Shown here in pieces: positions 1 through 8,336 of a stretch of 64,000 bases of DNA. Position numbers and translations under genes: made by a program. A model generated the notes under the pieces. That model was given only the letters and a program-made list of their open reading frames with translations, was not told the DNA's origin and searched no databases. The stretch lies in NCBI GenBank assembly GCA_016219545.1, contig JACRMH010000003.1, positions 62,001-126,000 on the forward strand. The letters run 5' to 3'. The DNA comes from Chloroflexota bacterium (GTDB taxonomy: Bacteria; Chloroflexota; Anaerolineae; Anaerolineales; Villigracilaceae). Every line of letters begins with the position of its first letter. Position 1 is the first letter of the stretch.

Positions 1-598
1 GCATTTCCAGCGAAGTATTGATGGCCGCCGCCCCTTCAGCCAAAGCGGACATCACCCGCGCAGTCCGCTGGCTTTCAGTGTAGAGACGGGCATTCAAAAC
101 CGCCACACTGGCCTGGTCGGCGATGGTTTGCATCAATTCCAAGTGTTCTTCATTGAAAGTATTGGGGATAGAATGAACGAGGGTGAGCACCCCCACCAAC
201 CGGTCACGTGCCATAAGCGGCACGCAGATCGCCGACTTCGCGCCGCTCTTTTCGGAGGAGTCATCCGCACGCCGCAACCAACGATCATCCTGGCTGGTAT
301 CCGCCACAAGTGCAGCTTTGCCATGCTGCACTACCCATCCCGCAAGTCCATGTTCCACTGTATCCCGCAATTGCTGGGTGGTGTGGTCCTGGAATTTCGT
401 ACCATACACAATGGTCGCATCCACGGGCTTGCCAAGATCATCCATCACCACGATACTGCCGCGCTCGCCGCCTACATGTTGAAGAGCCGCATAAAGCAAA
501 CGCTGCAACACTGTGCGAAGGTCGAGCGCAGTGGCAACCTCGCGGCTGATATTAATTAATAGTTCCAGCAGGGATCGGGAGCGGTCTTCAATGATCAT
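1..598 (-). CDS. GAF-domain sensor protein, C-terminus outside window
   Basis: The minus strand is open from an ATG at 598 to the left edge (199 codons), with a possible GTG start at 610 just upstream. The translation begins MIIEDRSRSLLELL and shows one full GAF domain over about residues 15-180, with the typical segments GLAGWVV, SAICVPLMARDRLVGVL and ADQASVAVLNARLYTESQR. The last visible residues (AAAINTSLEM) look like the start of a second GAF repeat or a coiled-coil linker. GAF domains bind small ligands or mediate dimerisation in cytoplasmic signalling proteins, and in this arrangement they usually precede a histidine kinase, cyclase or phosphatase output, which is not visible here. It is divergent from the HAD gene; a TATACT-like -10 lies at 634-639 on the minus strand. 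GAF identification is secure; the overall function is unknown. Confidence 0.85.
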   Translation of the reverse strand, partial: MIIEDRSRSLLELLINISREVATALDLRTVLQRLLYAALQHVGGERGSIVVMDDLGKPVDATIVYGTKFQDHTTQQLRDTVEHGLAGWVVQHGKAALVADTSQDDRWLRRADDSSEKSGAKSAICVPLMARDRLVGVLTLVHSIPNTFNEEHLELMQTIADQASVAVLNARLYTESQRTARVMSALAEGAAAINTSLEM

Positions 599-649
599 CT
601 TTTCAATCACAAATTTAGGACAGATTTATTCAAAGTATAGCCCCTTTGG

Positions 650-662
650 TACAATTGCGCCA
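650..662 (+). promoter_or_regulatory. -10 element giving a probable leaderless mRNA for the HAD gene
   Basis: TACAAT at 650-655 is followed by only six bases before the ATG at 662, so a normal start of transcription would fall on or next to the A of the start codon. No Shine-Dalgarno sequence precedes this ATG. Leaderless translation is inferred, not shown. Confidence 0.5.
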
Positions 663-1324
663 TGTCCCTTGACTTGGCACGTATACAAGCCCTTTGTTTC
701 GATGTAGATGGCACGCTCAGCGACACTGATAACGTCTACACGGAAAAAGTTGCCCGATTTTTACCTCCCTTCCTGTTCAAAAACCCCGATTATTTTGCGC
801 GCCGCTTTGTGATGTGGATGGAAGCGCCCGGCAATGCCTTGCTTGGCATGGCAGATACGCTCAGTCTTGACGATGAAATGGTTGCTGTGATCAACTGGCT
901 GGAACGCCGCCGCAGGAGAGCCTCGAAGGAATTCCTGCTCATCCCCGCGGTGGATGAAATGCTCAGGCAATTGCATGGCCGCTACCCAATGTCCGTTGTC
1001 AGCGCGCGCGATGAACATGGCACAATGGTTTTTCTTGAACGGTTCGACCTTGTGAAATATTTTGATGTGATCGTCACCGGTTTATCGGCAGAACATACCA
1101 AGCCCTATCCCGACCCGGTGTTGCTGGCTGCACAAAAGATGAAAGTCGCACCTGAAAACTGTCTGATGATCGGAGATACGACTGTGGATATGCGTGCAGG
1201 AAAGACCGCCGGTACACAGGTTGTTGGTGTGCTGTGCGGGTTTGGCGAAGAGGCGGAATTAAAAAAATTCGGCGCAGATCTAATATTGTCGGATACGCCA
1301 AAGCTAATTGAAGTATTGAAATAA
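662..1324 (+). CDS. HAD-superfamily hydrolase (phosphoglycolate phosphatase/beta-phosphoglucomutase-like)
   Basis: A 220-residue protein with the four HAD motifs in order: nucleophile motif FDVDGTLSDTD near residues 13-23; a Ser/Thr motif in SVVSARDE in the middle; the lysine in TKPYPDP; and the metal-binding GDTTVDMRAG toward the C-terminus. The region between motifs I and II is a helical cap, as in subfamily IA enzymes that dephosphorylate small metabolites. The substrate cannot be read from the sequence. The start at 662 is chosen because it sits directly behind a TACAAT box and gives a motif I at the usual distance from the N-terminus. It is monocistronic, ended by a strong terminator. 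Confidence 0.88.
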   Translation: MSLDLARIQALCFDVDGTLSDTDNVYTEKVARFLPPFLFKNPDYFARRFVMWMEAPGNALLGMADTLSLDDEMVAVINWLERRRRRASKEFLLIPAVDEMLRQLHGRYPMSVVSARDEHGTMVFLERFDLVKYFDVIVTGLSAEHTKPYPDPVLLAAQKMKVAPENCLMIGDTTVDMRAGKTAGTQVVGVLCGFGEEAELKKFGADLILSDTPKLIEVLK

Positions 1325-1349
1325 ACGAGGGACATTGGCAGAATCAAAA

Positions 1350-1377
1350 CAGGAGTTGCGAGAACTCCTGTTTTTTT
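1350..1377 (+). terminator. intrinsic terminator of the HAD gene
   Basis: Eight-base stem CAGGAGTT (1350-1357) / AACTCCTG (1363-1370) with a five-base loop and seven T residues at 1371-1377. It also separates this gene from the convergent ABC operon. Confidence 0.85.
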
Positions 1378-1408
1378 GAATCGGCTATAAGCCAAGATAG
1401 AGGCGATG

Positions 1409-2935
1409 TTACGCCGTTTGTACGTGCGCGCCGGCCATCCATAATCCAAGTTGTTCGCGGGAGGCCTTTTTCGCATCCACGATTGCCACGATCTGCCCGC
1501 GGTACATGACTGCGATGCGGTCTGAAAGCGCCATGATCTCATCCAACTCCGCCGAGATGAGCAGGACTGCCACCCCGCGGTCGCGCATTTTGATGATCTC
1601 GCTGTGGATATATTCGATGGAACCGACATCCAGTCCGCGCGTGGGTTGGTTTGCGATGACAAGTTTTACATTGCGGCTGAGTTCGCGCGCAACGATCACT
1701 TTTTGCTGGTTACCGCCGGAAAGTTTGCCGGCATTCACAAAAGCTGAAGGCGTACGCACATCAAAGGCGCTGATCAACTTGCGCGCATTTTCGTCGAGCG
1801 CCTTCGGTTGAATAACACCGCGCTGACTGAATGGCGGATGGTAATAATCGCAAAGAGCCATGTTGTCTGCGACCGTGTAGGAGAGCACAAGTCCGTGGCG
1901 CTGACGATCTTCAGGGATGTGGGCAAGCCCGGCTTCAGTAACGACACGCGGTGGTTTGCCTGTCAGGTCTTTTCCATCAAATATCACTTTGCCACTGGTG
2001 GGTGAACGAAGTCCGGTGAGCGCTTCTGAAAGTTCGGTCTGTCCATTGCCTTGCACACCCGCGATACCCAACACTTCACCGCCACGCACCGAGAAGGAAA
2101 CATTGTGAACCGTTTCAAGGTCACGCTGATCTCGCACAGAAAAGCCTTCCACTTTGAGAACTTCATCCGACGCTTGATGGTCCTTCTTATCCACAGTGAG
2201 GATGACCTGACGACCGACCATCATGTTGGCGAGTTGGGCTGAATCTATTTCTGACGGTATGACCGTATTGACAACCCGCCCCGCACGCATGACCGTGATA
2301 CGGTCTGCAACAGCAAGGACTTCCTTTAATTTGTGAGTAATGAAGATGATGGATACGCCGCGTGCGGTCAGGTCACGCATGATGCGGAAGAGGTCTTCGG
2401 CTTCCTGCGGTGTGAGGACTGCGGTCGGCTCATCGAGGATCACGATCTCTGCATTGCGGTACAAGGTTTTAACAATTTCAACGCGTTGCTGAATACCCAC
2501 AGGGAGAGTACCCACCAATGCGTTCGGGTCTACATCAAGACCGTATTGTTTGGAGATTTCTGTTATTTTTGCTGCAACAGTGGCACGGTCCAATGACCCG
2601 TTTTTGACGGTTTCGTCACCAAGCATGACGTTTTCCGCAACTGTAAAGACGGGGATGAGCATGAAGTGCTGGTGTACCATGCCAATGCCGACTGCAATGG
2701 AGTCTTTTGGCGAGTGAATGGCAACAGGTTTTCCATTGACACTGACCTCACCTTTATCTGGTTTATGCAGCCCGTAGAGAAGATTCATCAAAGTGCTTTT
2801 GCCAGCGCCGTTCTCTCCAAGCAAAGCGTGGATCTCACCTTTGCGAAGGTCGAAGTTGACGTTGTCATTTGCGAGCACGCCGGGGAATTGTTTGGTAATG
2901 CCTTTGGCTTCAAGAACGATTTGAGGTTCAGACAT
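1409..2935 (-). CDS. BMP-type sugar/nucleoside ABC transporter, double ATP-binding protein
   Basis: A 508-residue ABC ATPase with two nucleotide-binding domains. The first (about 5-240) has Walker A GENGAGKST, a signature region (LPVGIQQRVEIVKTL) and Walker B VILDEPTAVLT. The second (about 255-500) has the degenerate P-loop GVQGNGQTE, the signature LSGGNQQKVIVAREL and NQPTRGLDVGS. This fused, asymmetric architecture is that of the RbsA/YufO/NupA family that powers uptake of nucleosides or simple sugars with BMP binding proteins. It is the last gene of a four-gene operon (binding protein, permease, permease, ATPase), nine bases after the preceding permease. Nucleoside is the most likely substrate from family knowledge, but this is not proven. 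Confidence 0.92.
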   Translation of the reverse strand: MSEPQIVLEAKGITKQFPGVLANDNVNFDLRKGEIHALLGENGAGKSTLMNLLYGLHKPDKGEVSVNGKPVAIHSPKDSIAVGIGMVHQHFMLIPVFTVAENVMLGDETVKNGSLDRATVAAKITEISKQYGLDVDPNALVGTLPVGIQQRVEIVKTLYRNAEIVILDEPTAVLTPQEAEDLFRIMRDLTARGVSIIFITHKLKEVLAVADRITVMRAGRVVNTVIPSEIDSAQLANMMVGRQVILTVDKKDHQASDEVLKVEGFSVRDQRDLETVHNVSFSVRGGEVLGIAGVQGNGQTELSEALTGLRSPTSGKVIFDGKDLTGKPPRVVTEAGLAHIPEDRQRHGLVLSYTVADNMALCDYYHPPFSQRGVIQPKALDENARKLISAFDVRTPSAFVNAGKLSGGNQQKVIVARELSRNVKLVIANQPTRGLDVGSIEYIHSEIIKMRDRGVAVLLISAELDEIMALSDRIAVMYRGQIVAIVDAKKASREQLGLWMAGAHVQTA

Positions 2936-2944
2936 GGCGGTCTC

Positions 2945-4057
2945 CTATTTCTCGTATGGGATGCCGTCTGCGGCGGGCGGAGTGGTCTTGCCGATGATAC
3001 CGGTCAGAATGATCATGGTGAGAATATATGGGGTGAGTCCCACGATATAGGATTCCTGGAGGAAGGACCATGCCGGGGGAATGACATCACGATAGATCTG
3101 CATATTGATCAACAAGGCTTGTGACGCGCCGAAGACCAACGCGGCGGCCCATGCCCCGATGGGTGTCCAATTGCCGAAGATCATCGCAGCCAGTGAAATG
3201 AAGCCGCGTCCGTTCGTAAGCAAAGGTTCAAAGGATGGAACGGATTCAATGGTGAAGTACGCGCCGGCAAGCCCGGCAAACATTCCACCGATAATGACAT
3301 TGGCATAACGCATCTTGACTACATTGATGCCAACTGTATCTGCGGCTTTGGGGTGCTCACCCACAGCGCGGGTACGCAAGCCCCAACGTGTATTGAACAA
3401 AACATAATGAGAGATAAACACCAATAGAATAGCACTGATGGCAATCGGTTTTTGGTCAAATACGCGATTGATGGCCTGTATATTTTGCAGGCAGGTTTCA
3501 GATGCGCCGCAGATCGAAGTAAATATTTCTGTAATGGGAACATGAATGGTGGGCAAAACACCTGGCGAGGCCGGCACGGACCCTCCAAACACACTGCCCT
3601 TGCCAAAGAATAATTGGCGGTTCAAAAAGCCAGTCAGTCCAACGGCAAGAATGTTGATAACCGTGCCGCCTATGATCTGGTCAACTTTGAAGGTGATCGA
3701 AAGCACTGCAAGAAGCAGGGACATGACTGCACCCGTAAGGATCGCGAAGAATACACCGAATATAATACTAAGCCAGGGGTCAAGCCCAAAGATATGGAGC
3801 ATGTAAATTCCACCCAGCCAGCCGAAGAATGCGGAAGTGAGCATCATGCCTTCAATACCGATGTTAACCACGCCTGAACGTTCACAGAATACACCTGAAA
3901 GCGCACCCAGCGTGAGCGGAGTCGCGACCGCGATGGTGGTGGCCAACATGCTGGTAATGATCAAAAGCGGCGGTTGTTTTACCTGTCCAACCATTACGAC
4001 CACACTGAAGAGAACAGCGATAATCAGAGCGATGAAGCTAAAACGTTTCCAGTCCAT
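2945..4057 (-). CDS. ABC transporter permease (BMP/nucleoside family), second permease
   Basis: A 370-residue polytopic membrane protein with about nine or ten hydrophobic segments. It starts with a membrane anchor (FSFIALIIAVLFSVVVMVG) and has the conserved permease region SGVFCERSGVVNIGIEGMM, characteristic of the YufQ/NupC-type half of BMP-linked importers. It would pair with the product at 4067-5206 to form the membrane channel. It contains an extra loop with two cysteines (around SICGASETCLQ), which may be extracytoplasmic. It lies nine bases upstream of the ATPase gene and nine bases after the other permease, so co-transcription is very likely. Confidence 0.9.
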   Translation of the reverse strand: MDWKRFSFIALIIAVLFSVVVMVGQVKQPPLLIITSMLATTIAVATPLTLGALSGVFCERSGVVNIGIEGMMLTSAFFGWLGGIYMLHIFGLDPWLSIIFGVFFAILTGAVMSLLLAVLSITFKVDQIIGGTVINILAVGLTGFLNRQLFFGKGSVFGGSVPASPGVLPTIHVPITEIFTSICGASETCLQNIQAINRVFDQKPIAISAILLVFISHYVLFNTRWGLRTRAVGEHPKAADTVGINVVKMRYANVIIGGMFAGLAGAYFTIESVPSFEPLLTNGRGFISLAAMIFGNWTPIGAWAAALVFGASQALLINMQIYRDVIPPAWSFLQESYIVGLTPYILTMIILTGIIGKTTPPAADGIPYEK

Positions 4058-4066
4058 AATTCTCTC

Positions 4067-5206
4067 CTAGCCTCCCCAGCCCCTAGTAAGCACGACGCGT
4101 TCCCCTTTGGATTTGATGCGATAGATATAACGTATGATCGCATCTGCCGCAACGAAGAGCAGGATCAATGCTTGTATCATGGAGATCAAGTCCACTGGTA
4201 ATTGTGTGAGGAATTGCATACGCGTTGCGCCATTGCGCATTGCCGCAAAAAGGAATGCCGCCAGCACTATTCCCAAAGGATGGGATTTCCCAAGCAGGGC
4301 AATTGCAATGGCATCATATCCGTAACCGATCGAGAAGCCAAGTTCATGGCGGTAATTCAGGCCGGTGACTTCAATTGCCCCTGCCAAACCTGCCAATGCG
4401 CCTGAAAACATCATCGTGAGGATAATTGTACGCTTCACATTGATACCCGCATATTGGGCGGCATCCGGGTTTAGCCCTACTGTGCGGATCTCAAAGCCGA
4501 GTGTTGTTTTGTTGAGCAGCCACCAGATAAAGAATGCAACGAGTAATGCGAGTACGAAACCCCAATGCACGCGAAGCCCCTCGAAGATGGCAGGCATACG
4601 GGCGCTTTCCGCAATAAGGGGAGTGCGCGCGATCACATTCGTGGGACTTCTATCTTTCATTATTCCATTCAAAAGATACGAGGTTGTGTTCAAGGCAATG
4701 TAGTTCATCATGATGGTATTGATGACTTCATGTCCGCCCGTGTAAGCTTTCAATGCGCCAACGATGCCCGCCCATACGCCGCCCATTAACATGCCTACGA
4801 TAATAGCCAGGGGCAGGTGAATGTAAATCGGCAGGTCGAAACCCAGCCATTCAGGCAGAGCATAACCGATCAGTGCGGAAAACACGGCGCCAACAGCCAA
4901 CTGTCCTTCCGCCCCGATGTTGAACAAACCACCTTTAAAACCCAGCGCTACTGCCAGTCCGGCAAATATATAAGGTGTTGCCCAAACAGCCGTTTCACTC
5001 AAGGCCTTCTTTGAACCAAATGAGCCTTCGATCAAACCCTTGTATGCCAGTAATGGATCCCCGCCCACCCATTTGATGATAATGCCGCCAATAATCACTG
5101 CGGTCAGAATGGCAAGAAATGGGACCAGGCTGGCATCTGAAACAGATTGCAGTATTCTTTTTATTGGCGAATTTGATTGCTTCTCTGATTGCATCCTTCG
5201 CTCCAA
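4067..5206 (-). CDS. ABC transporter permease (BMP/nucleoside family), first permease
   Basis: A 379-residue membrane protein beginning MERRMQSEKQSNSPIKRIL, followed by a hydrophobic anchor and roughly eight to ten membrane segments. Family motifs include the region GLFNIGAEGQLAVGAVFSA near residue 100 and YAGINVKRTIILTMMFSGA. It matches the YufP/NupP-type permease, the usual partner of the product at 2945-4057. An internal terminator separates it from the upstream binding-protein gene, so the permeases are probably made in smaller amounts than the binding protein. An alternative start at the second Met (residue 5) cannot be excluded. Confidence 0.9.
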   Translation of the reverse strand: MERRMQSEKQSNSPIKRILQSVSDASLVPFLAILTAVIIGGIIIKWVGGDPLLAYKGLIEGSFGSKKALSETAVWATPYIFAGLAVALGFKGGLFNIGAEGQLAVGAVFSALIGYALPEWLGFDLPIYIHLPLAIIVGMLMGGVWAGIVGALKAYTGGHEVINTIMMNYIALNTTSYLLNGIMKDRSPTNVIARTPLIAESARMPAIFEGLRVHWGFVLALLVAFFIWWLLNKTTLGFEIRTVGLNPDAAQYAGINVKRTIILTMMFSGALAGLAGAIEVTGLNYRHELGFSIGYGYDAIAIALLGKSHPLGIVLAAFLFAAMRNGATRMQFLTQLPVDLISMIQALILLFVAADAIIRYIYRIKSKGERVVLTRGWGG

Positions 5207-5292
5207 TGGAACATGTGAATTATGGGACGATTATATCAAACAAGTGCTTTATTCCTTATGGAATTTTTCATGCCAAAACATTACAAATAATT

Positions 5293-5332
5293 AAAACAAA
5301 AAGTGGAAAGAGGGTTACCTCTTTCCACTTTT
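5293..5332 (-). terminator. intercistronic terminator between binding-protein and permease genes
   Basis: A 15-bp stem (5299-5313 with 5318-5332) with a four-base loop, followed on the minus strand by a T-rich tract. It sits within the operon, after bmpA and before the first permease, so it probably attenuates rather than ends transcription. Confidence 0.8.
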
Positions 5333-5352
5333 ATTACATCAAAAACTGAATC

Positions 5353-6531
5353 TTACTGGGCGGGTTTGGCAGGAGCAACACCGGTTGTGATGGAGCCGTC
5401 GAGCAAGCCAGCGTTGATCGCTTCCATGGCAGCCTTGACTTCAGCGGGAACTTCAGCGTCAAGATCGTGGTAGGGAGCATAACCAGCTTTGCCAGTGAAG
5501 TTACCAGCTGCGATCGAACCATCTTTGGCAGCGGCAACCAATTCGGCAACACCGGGTACGATGAGTTTCATCGCACTGGTGAGCATGCGGGAAGCAGCTT
5601 CGGGCAGGGTCAGGTATTGGTCAGCATCAACGCCAATGGCGAAAGCGCCGGCCTGAGCCGCACCTGTGATGGCACCGTTACCGGTAAGACCACCGCAACC
5701 GAAGATCGCATCCGCGTCCTGATCCATCATGGATTTGGCGGTTTGGGCGCCCCATTCAGGATCGGTGAATGTCTTATCGAAACCCACATCGCTGTGGTAC
5801 ACAACGAATACTTCGGTGGTTGTGCCGCTCAGCGGTGCGTAGTTCGCATCTGCATAGGCAGCGCCAGCTTTGTAGCCTTCACCATAGCGCCAGACTGGAG
5901 GAACAACATCGGTACCGCAAACGGCGCCGATCTTGTGGCTGGTGGACATCATCGCGCCGAGGGCGCCGACGAGGAAGCCAGCTTGATCTTCAGGGAAGTT
6001 CAAACCAGTTACGTTGGCGGAATCATCAGCGGTGTCTTCGGTGTACTGCCAGGCCTGGAACTGATCCACACCAATGAACTTAATATTGGGGTAGGCAGTA
6101 CCGGCGGCAAAGGTAGCTTCGCCGAGACCAAAACCAACGGTTACGATCACATCGAAGCCGGCATCAGCAAAGGTGGCGATGTTCTTGGCATAGTCTTTGG
6201 CATCAGCGGTCTCGATGAATTGAACCAAGTCAGCGGAGCCATCGGTCTGAGCCTGTTGAACGCCTTCCCAAGCGGACTGGTTGAAGGACTTGTCATTGAC
6301 CTTGCCCACATCGGTAACGAGACCAACGCAGAAAACTTCAGGTTTGACACAATCAGCTTGTGTGATCTCAACCACAGGCGCTTCGGTCGGGGCCGCAGTG
6401 GGGGCTTCGGTAGCAACGACAGGGGGTTCCGTCGGAGCAACAGTGGGAGCCGCAGTTGGGTTCCCGCCGCAGGCTGTGAGGATCATCGAGGCGATGAGCA
6501 CCAAAGCCATAGTAAAGTAAAGCTTTTTCAT
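5353..6531 (-). CDS. bmpA: BMP-family ABC transporter substrate-binding lipoprotein
   Basis: A 392-residue lipoprotein precursor. The signal peptide MKKLYFTMALVLIASM ends in the lipobox LTAC, so the mature protein is anchored by a lipidated cysteine outside the membrane. A linker rich in Pro, Thr, Ala and Glu (about residues 24-55) leads into a Bmp/PnrA-like domain (FCVGLVTDVGKVNDKSFNQ, GADADAIFGCGGLTGN-like segments, IGVDADQY). Proteins of this family (PnrA/TmpC, NupN) bind purine nucleosides. The start follows a clear Shine-Dalgarno (AGGAGAAG). It is the first gene of the operon, behind a consensus promoter, and is followed by an attenuating terminator that fits the need for excess binding protein. 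Confidence 0.93.
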   Translation of the reverse strand: MKKLYFTMALVLIASMILTACGGNPTAAPTVAPTEPPVVATEAPTAAPTEAPVVEITQADCVKPEVFCVGLVTDVGKVNDKSFNQSAWEGVQQAQTDGSADLVQFIETADAKDYAKNIATFADAGFDVIVTVGFGLGEATFAAGTAYPNIKFIGVDQFQAWQYTEDTADDSANVTGLNFPEDQAGFLVGALGAMMSTSHKIGAVCGTDVVPPVWRYGEGYKAGAAYADANYAPLSGTTTEVFVVYHSDVGFDKTFTDPEWGAQTAKSMMDQDADAIFGCGGLTGNGAITGAAQAGAFAIGVDADQYLTLPEAASRMLTSAMKLIVPGVAELVAAAKDGSIAAGNFTGKAGYAPYHDLDAEVPAEVKAAMEAINAGLLDGSITTGVAPAKPAQ

Positions 6532-6593
6532 TTTTCTTCTCCTAGAAGAGTAGGTTTTAATGGCCTGCCTATATTTTTAGCATAGCCTTACGA

Positions 6594-6629
6594 CTGGGCA
6601 AGTATAAATCCTTATTTTTTATTGTGCAA
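6594..6629 (-). promoter_or_regulatory. sigma-70-type promoter of the bmpA operon
   Basis: On the minus strand, TTGCAC (plus positions 6624-6629) and TATACT (6601-6606) are separated by exactly 17 bases. Transcription should start near 6594, giving a leader of about 60 nt with a good ribosome binding site. Confidence 0.75.
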
Positions 6630-6647
6630 GCCTGAACAAACTGAGAG

Positions 6648-7628
6648 TCATGGATTTTGCATAGTCTGCACTTGCATCGAATCGGCGATGGATCGTTCAA
6701 GGGAAAAAGTAGGTTCCCAACCCATTTCACGTTTTATTTTTTCATACGAGCAAGGCTTGTCAATATTCATCTGCGAAGGACGGCGCACGCCGGGGTTTAG
6801 ATTCAGCAGATCCAGCAGAGCCACAAATTTATCCATGAGACTCAGCCCAAATGGTGAAAGCGCCACAACGGGCATGTCTTTTTTTATGTGTTGGACAATT
6901 GCGCGGGTAAACTCGACCGTGCGCGCATTATATGAAGAGACGATGTATCTTTCGCCGCTGCGCCCCCTCGTCAGCGCAAGGATGACCGCGCGCGCCACAT
7001 CGCGCACGTCCACAAACGGGTTGACATAATCCATCATCGGCATGAATGGCATTTTACGAATCGTTTTTGCCACGATGTCCACACGCTCGGAACCGGGACC
7101 GAGGATCACGCTTGGATTCAAAATAATAACGCGCATATCGCCGGACATTTCCTTTAATTCGATCTCACTCAACAATTTGGTATATCCGTAAATATCATCC
7201 TTGCGCTTGAATTCAAGATCGGGGATCATCGTCTCATCCGTAATTTGCGGCGGACGAAAATCAAGGGATGATATTGAACTGATGAAGATAAAGTTTTTGC
7301 ACCCCGCTTCACGCGCCGCCCGGGCCAGATTACGCGTGCCGATCACATTCGAGTCGAAGATCATTTGCGCGTCGGCTTTTTTGAATGAGACCATGGCCGC
7401 GTTATGAATGACGGTATCCACTCCCCTAAGCTGATCGGCAAAGGATTCGGGCCGGGTCAGATCACCATGCACCCAACAGATGCGGTCCAATTTCTCGATC
7501 TCCAGCATGGTTTTGCGCTGACTGCGCACCAACACCCTCAACTCTCCCTGCGGATCATGAGCATGGATGGCCTGCACAATGTATTGTCCGAGGAAACCAA
7601 GCCCACCGGTGATGAAGGTTATCGCCAT
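6648..7628 (-). CDS. NAD-dependent epimerase/dehydratase family protein (extended SDR)
   Basis: A 326-residue extended short-chain dehydrogenase/reductase. The N-terminal Rossmann motif is ITGGLGFLGQYI; the catalytic Tyr-Lys pair is in YGYTKLLSE (YxxxK), with a serine in FISSISSLDF upstream. Nearest family types are nucleoside-sugar epimerases and 3-beta-HSD-like or dihydroflavonol reductase-like enzymes; the substrate is not evident. The ATG at 7628 is preferred over one 33 bases upstream because GGAAGAGAG lies just before it and the Rossmann fold starts at residue 4. It lies 49 bases downstream of the MOSC gene, probably in the same transcript. Confidence 0.85.
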   Translation of the reverse strand: MAITFITGGLGFLGQYIVQAIHAHDPQGELRVLVRSQRKTMLEIEKLDRICWVHGDLTRPESFADQLRGVDTVIHNAAMVSFKKADAQMIFDSNVIGTRNLARAAREAGCKNFIFISSISSLDFRPPQITDETMIPDLEFKRKDDIYGYTKLLSEIELKEMSGDMRVIILNPSVILGPGSERVDIVAKTIRKMPFMPMMDYVNPFVDVRDVARAVILALTRGRSGERYIVSSYNARTVEFTRAIVQHIKKDMPVVALSPFGLSLMDKFVALLDLLNLNPGVRRPSQMNIDKPCSYEKIKREMGWEPTFSLERSIADSMQVQTMQNP

Positions 7629-7677
7629 GATCTCTCTTCCAGGAGGGGAATGATCACCCAACTTTACTTCTTGACTA

Positions 7678-8328
7678 CTATGATTTCGCTAATAGCCTGT
7701 CCAACTCTTCTTCCAATTGGACTCGCATTCGGATCGCAATGGGCGAGCTGAGGTGACGGCGGATCGTTTCTTCGCTTCGGTCTTTGACGTAATAATCACG
7801 GTAGACCTGGATCAATGAGACAGTTTTCTCCGGGGATACTTTTTCAATGCGGACATCATCGCCCGCCTTGACACTACCCTCTTGGATCACGCGGCAATAC
7901 AAGCCGGGACGTTCCGCTTCCTTGAATTTTTTTACGAACAGCGGATCGCCCATGCGCGCGGCGAAGGTACTGCACGGAATCCGCGGCGCAGTGACTTCGA
8001 GGATGATACCGCCAATGTATAAACGATCCCCGATGTTGAATTGCGCGCATTCCAACTCGCTGATAGTCAAGTTATCACCAAACATGCCAGGTGTGATCTC
8101 ACGCTTCAATTCCTGCGACCACCAATCATAGTCCGCGCCGCCATAAACATAGACAGCCTGATCTGGTCCGCCGTGATGTTTTTTGCTGGCGATGAAATCA
8201 TTACTGATTCCAAGCGAATTGATCTCAACAGACTCGCTGGTTGGGATCTTGTAAATACCTGTCGTTTCAACTTTATTTCCGTTTTGCAGGGTTCGTTCCT
8301 GCCCGATGTTGATGCTGATTAATTTCAT
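7678..8328 (-). CDS. MOSC domain-containing protein (YiiM-like)
   Basis: A 216-residue protein with a MOSC domain over most of its length: the segment KHHGGPDQAVYVYG, the ITPGMFGDNLT strand and the PRIPCSTFAARMG segment carrying the conserved cysteine. MOSC domains bind sulfur/molybdenum cofactors; YiiM-type proteins reduce N-hydroxylated compounds such as 6-hydroxylaminopurine using molybdenum cofactor. That activity is family knowledge, not shown here. The gene begins eight bases after the alpha/beta hydrolase stop. Confidence 0.88.
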   Translation of the reverse strand: MKLISINIGQERTLQNGNKVETTGIYKIPTSESVEINSLGISNDFIASKKHHGGPDQAVYVYGGADYDWWSQELKREITPGMFGDNLTISELECAQFNIGDRLYIGGIILEVTAPRIPCSTFAARMGDPLFVKKFKEAERPGLYCRVIQEGSVKAGDDVRIEKVSPEKTVSLIQVYRDYYVKDRSEETIRRHLSSPIAIRMRVQLEEELDRLLAKS

Positions 8329-8336
8329 GATTCTCC

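Noticed and set aside
5467-6585. 372-residue frame opposite to bmpA
   Set aside because: It is the exact antisense of a well-recognised binding-protein gene, has no domain, and mirrors its codon pattern; same for the frames opposite dnaK (18901-19545), leuS (45297-46058) and valS (53139-53921).
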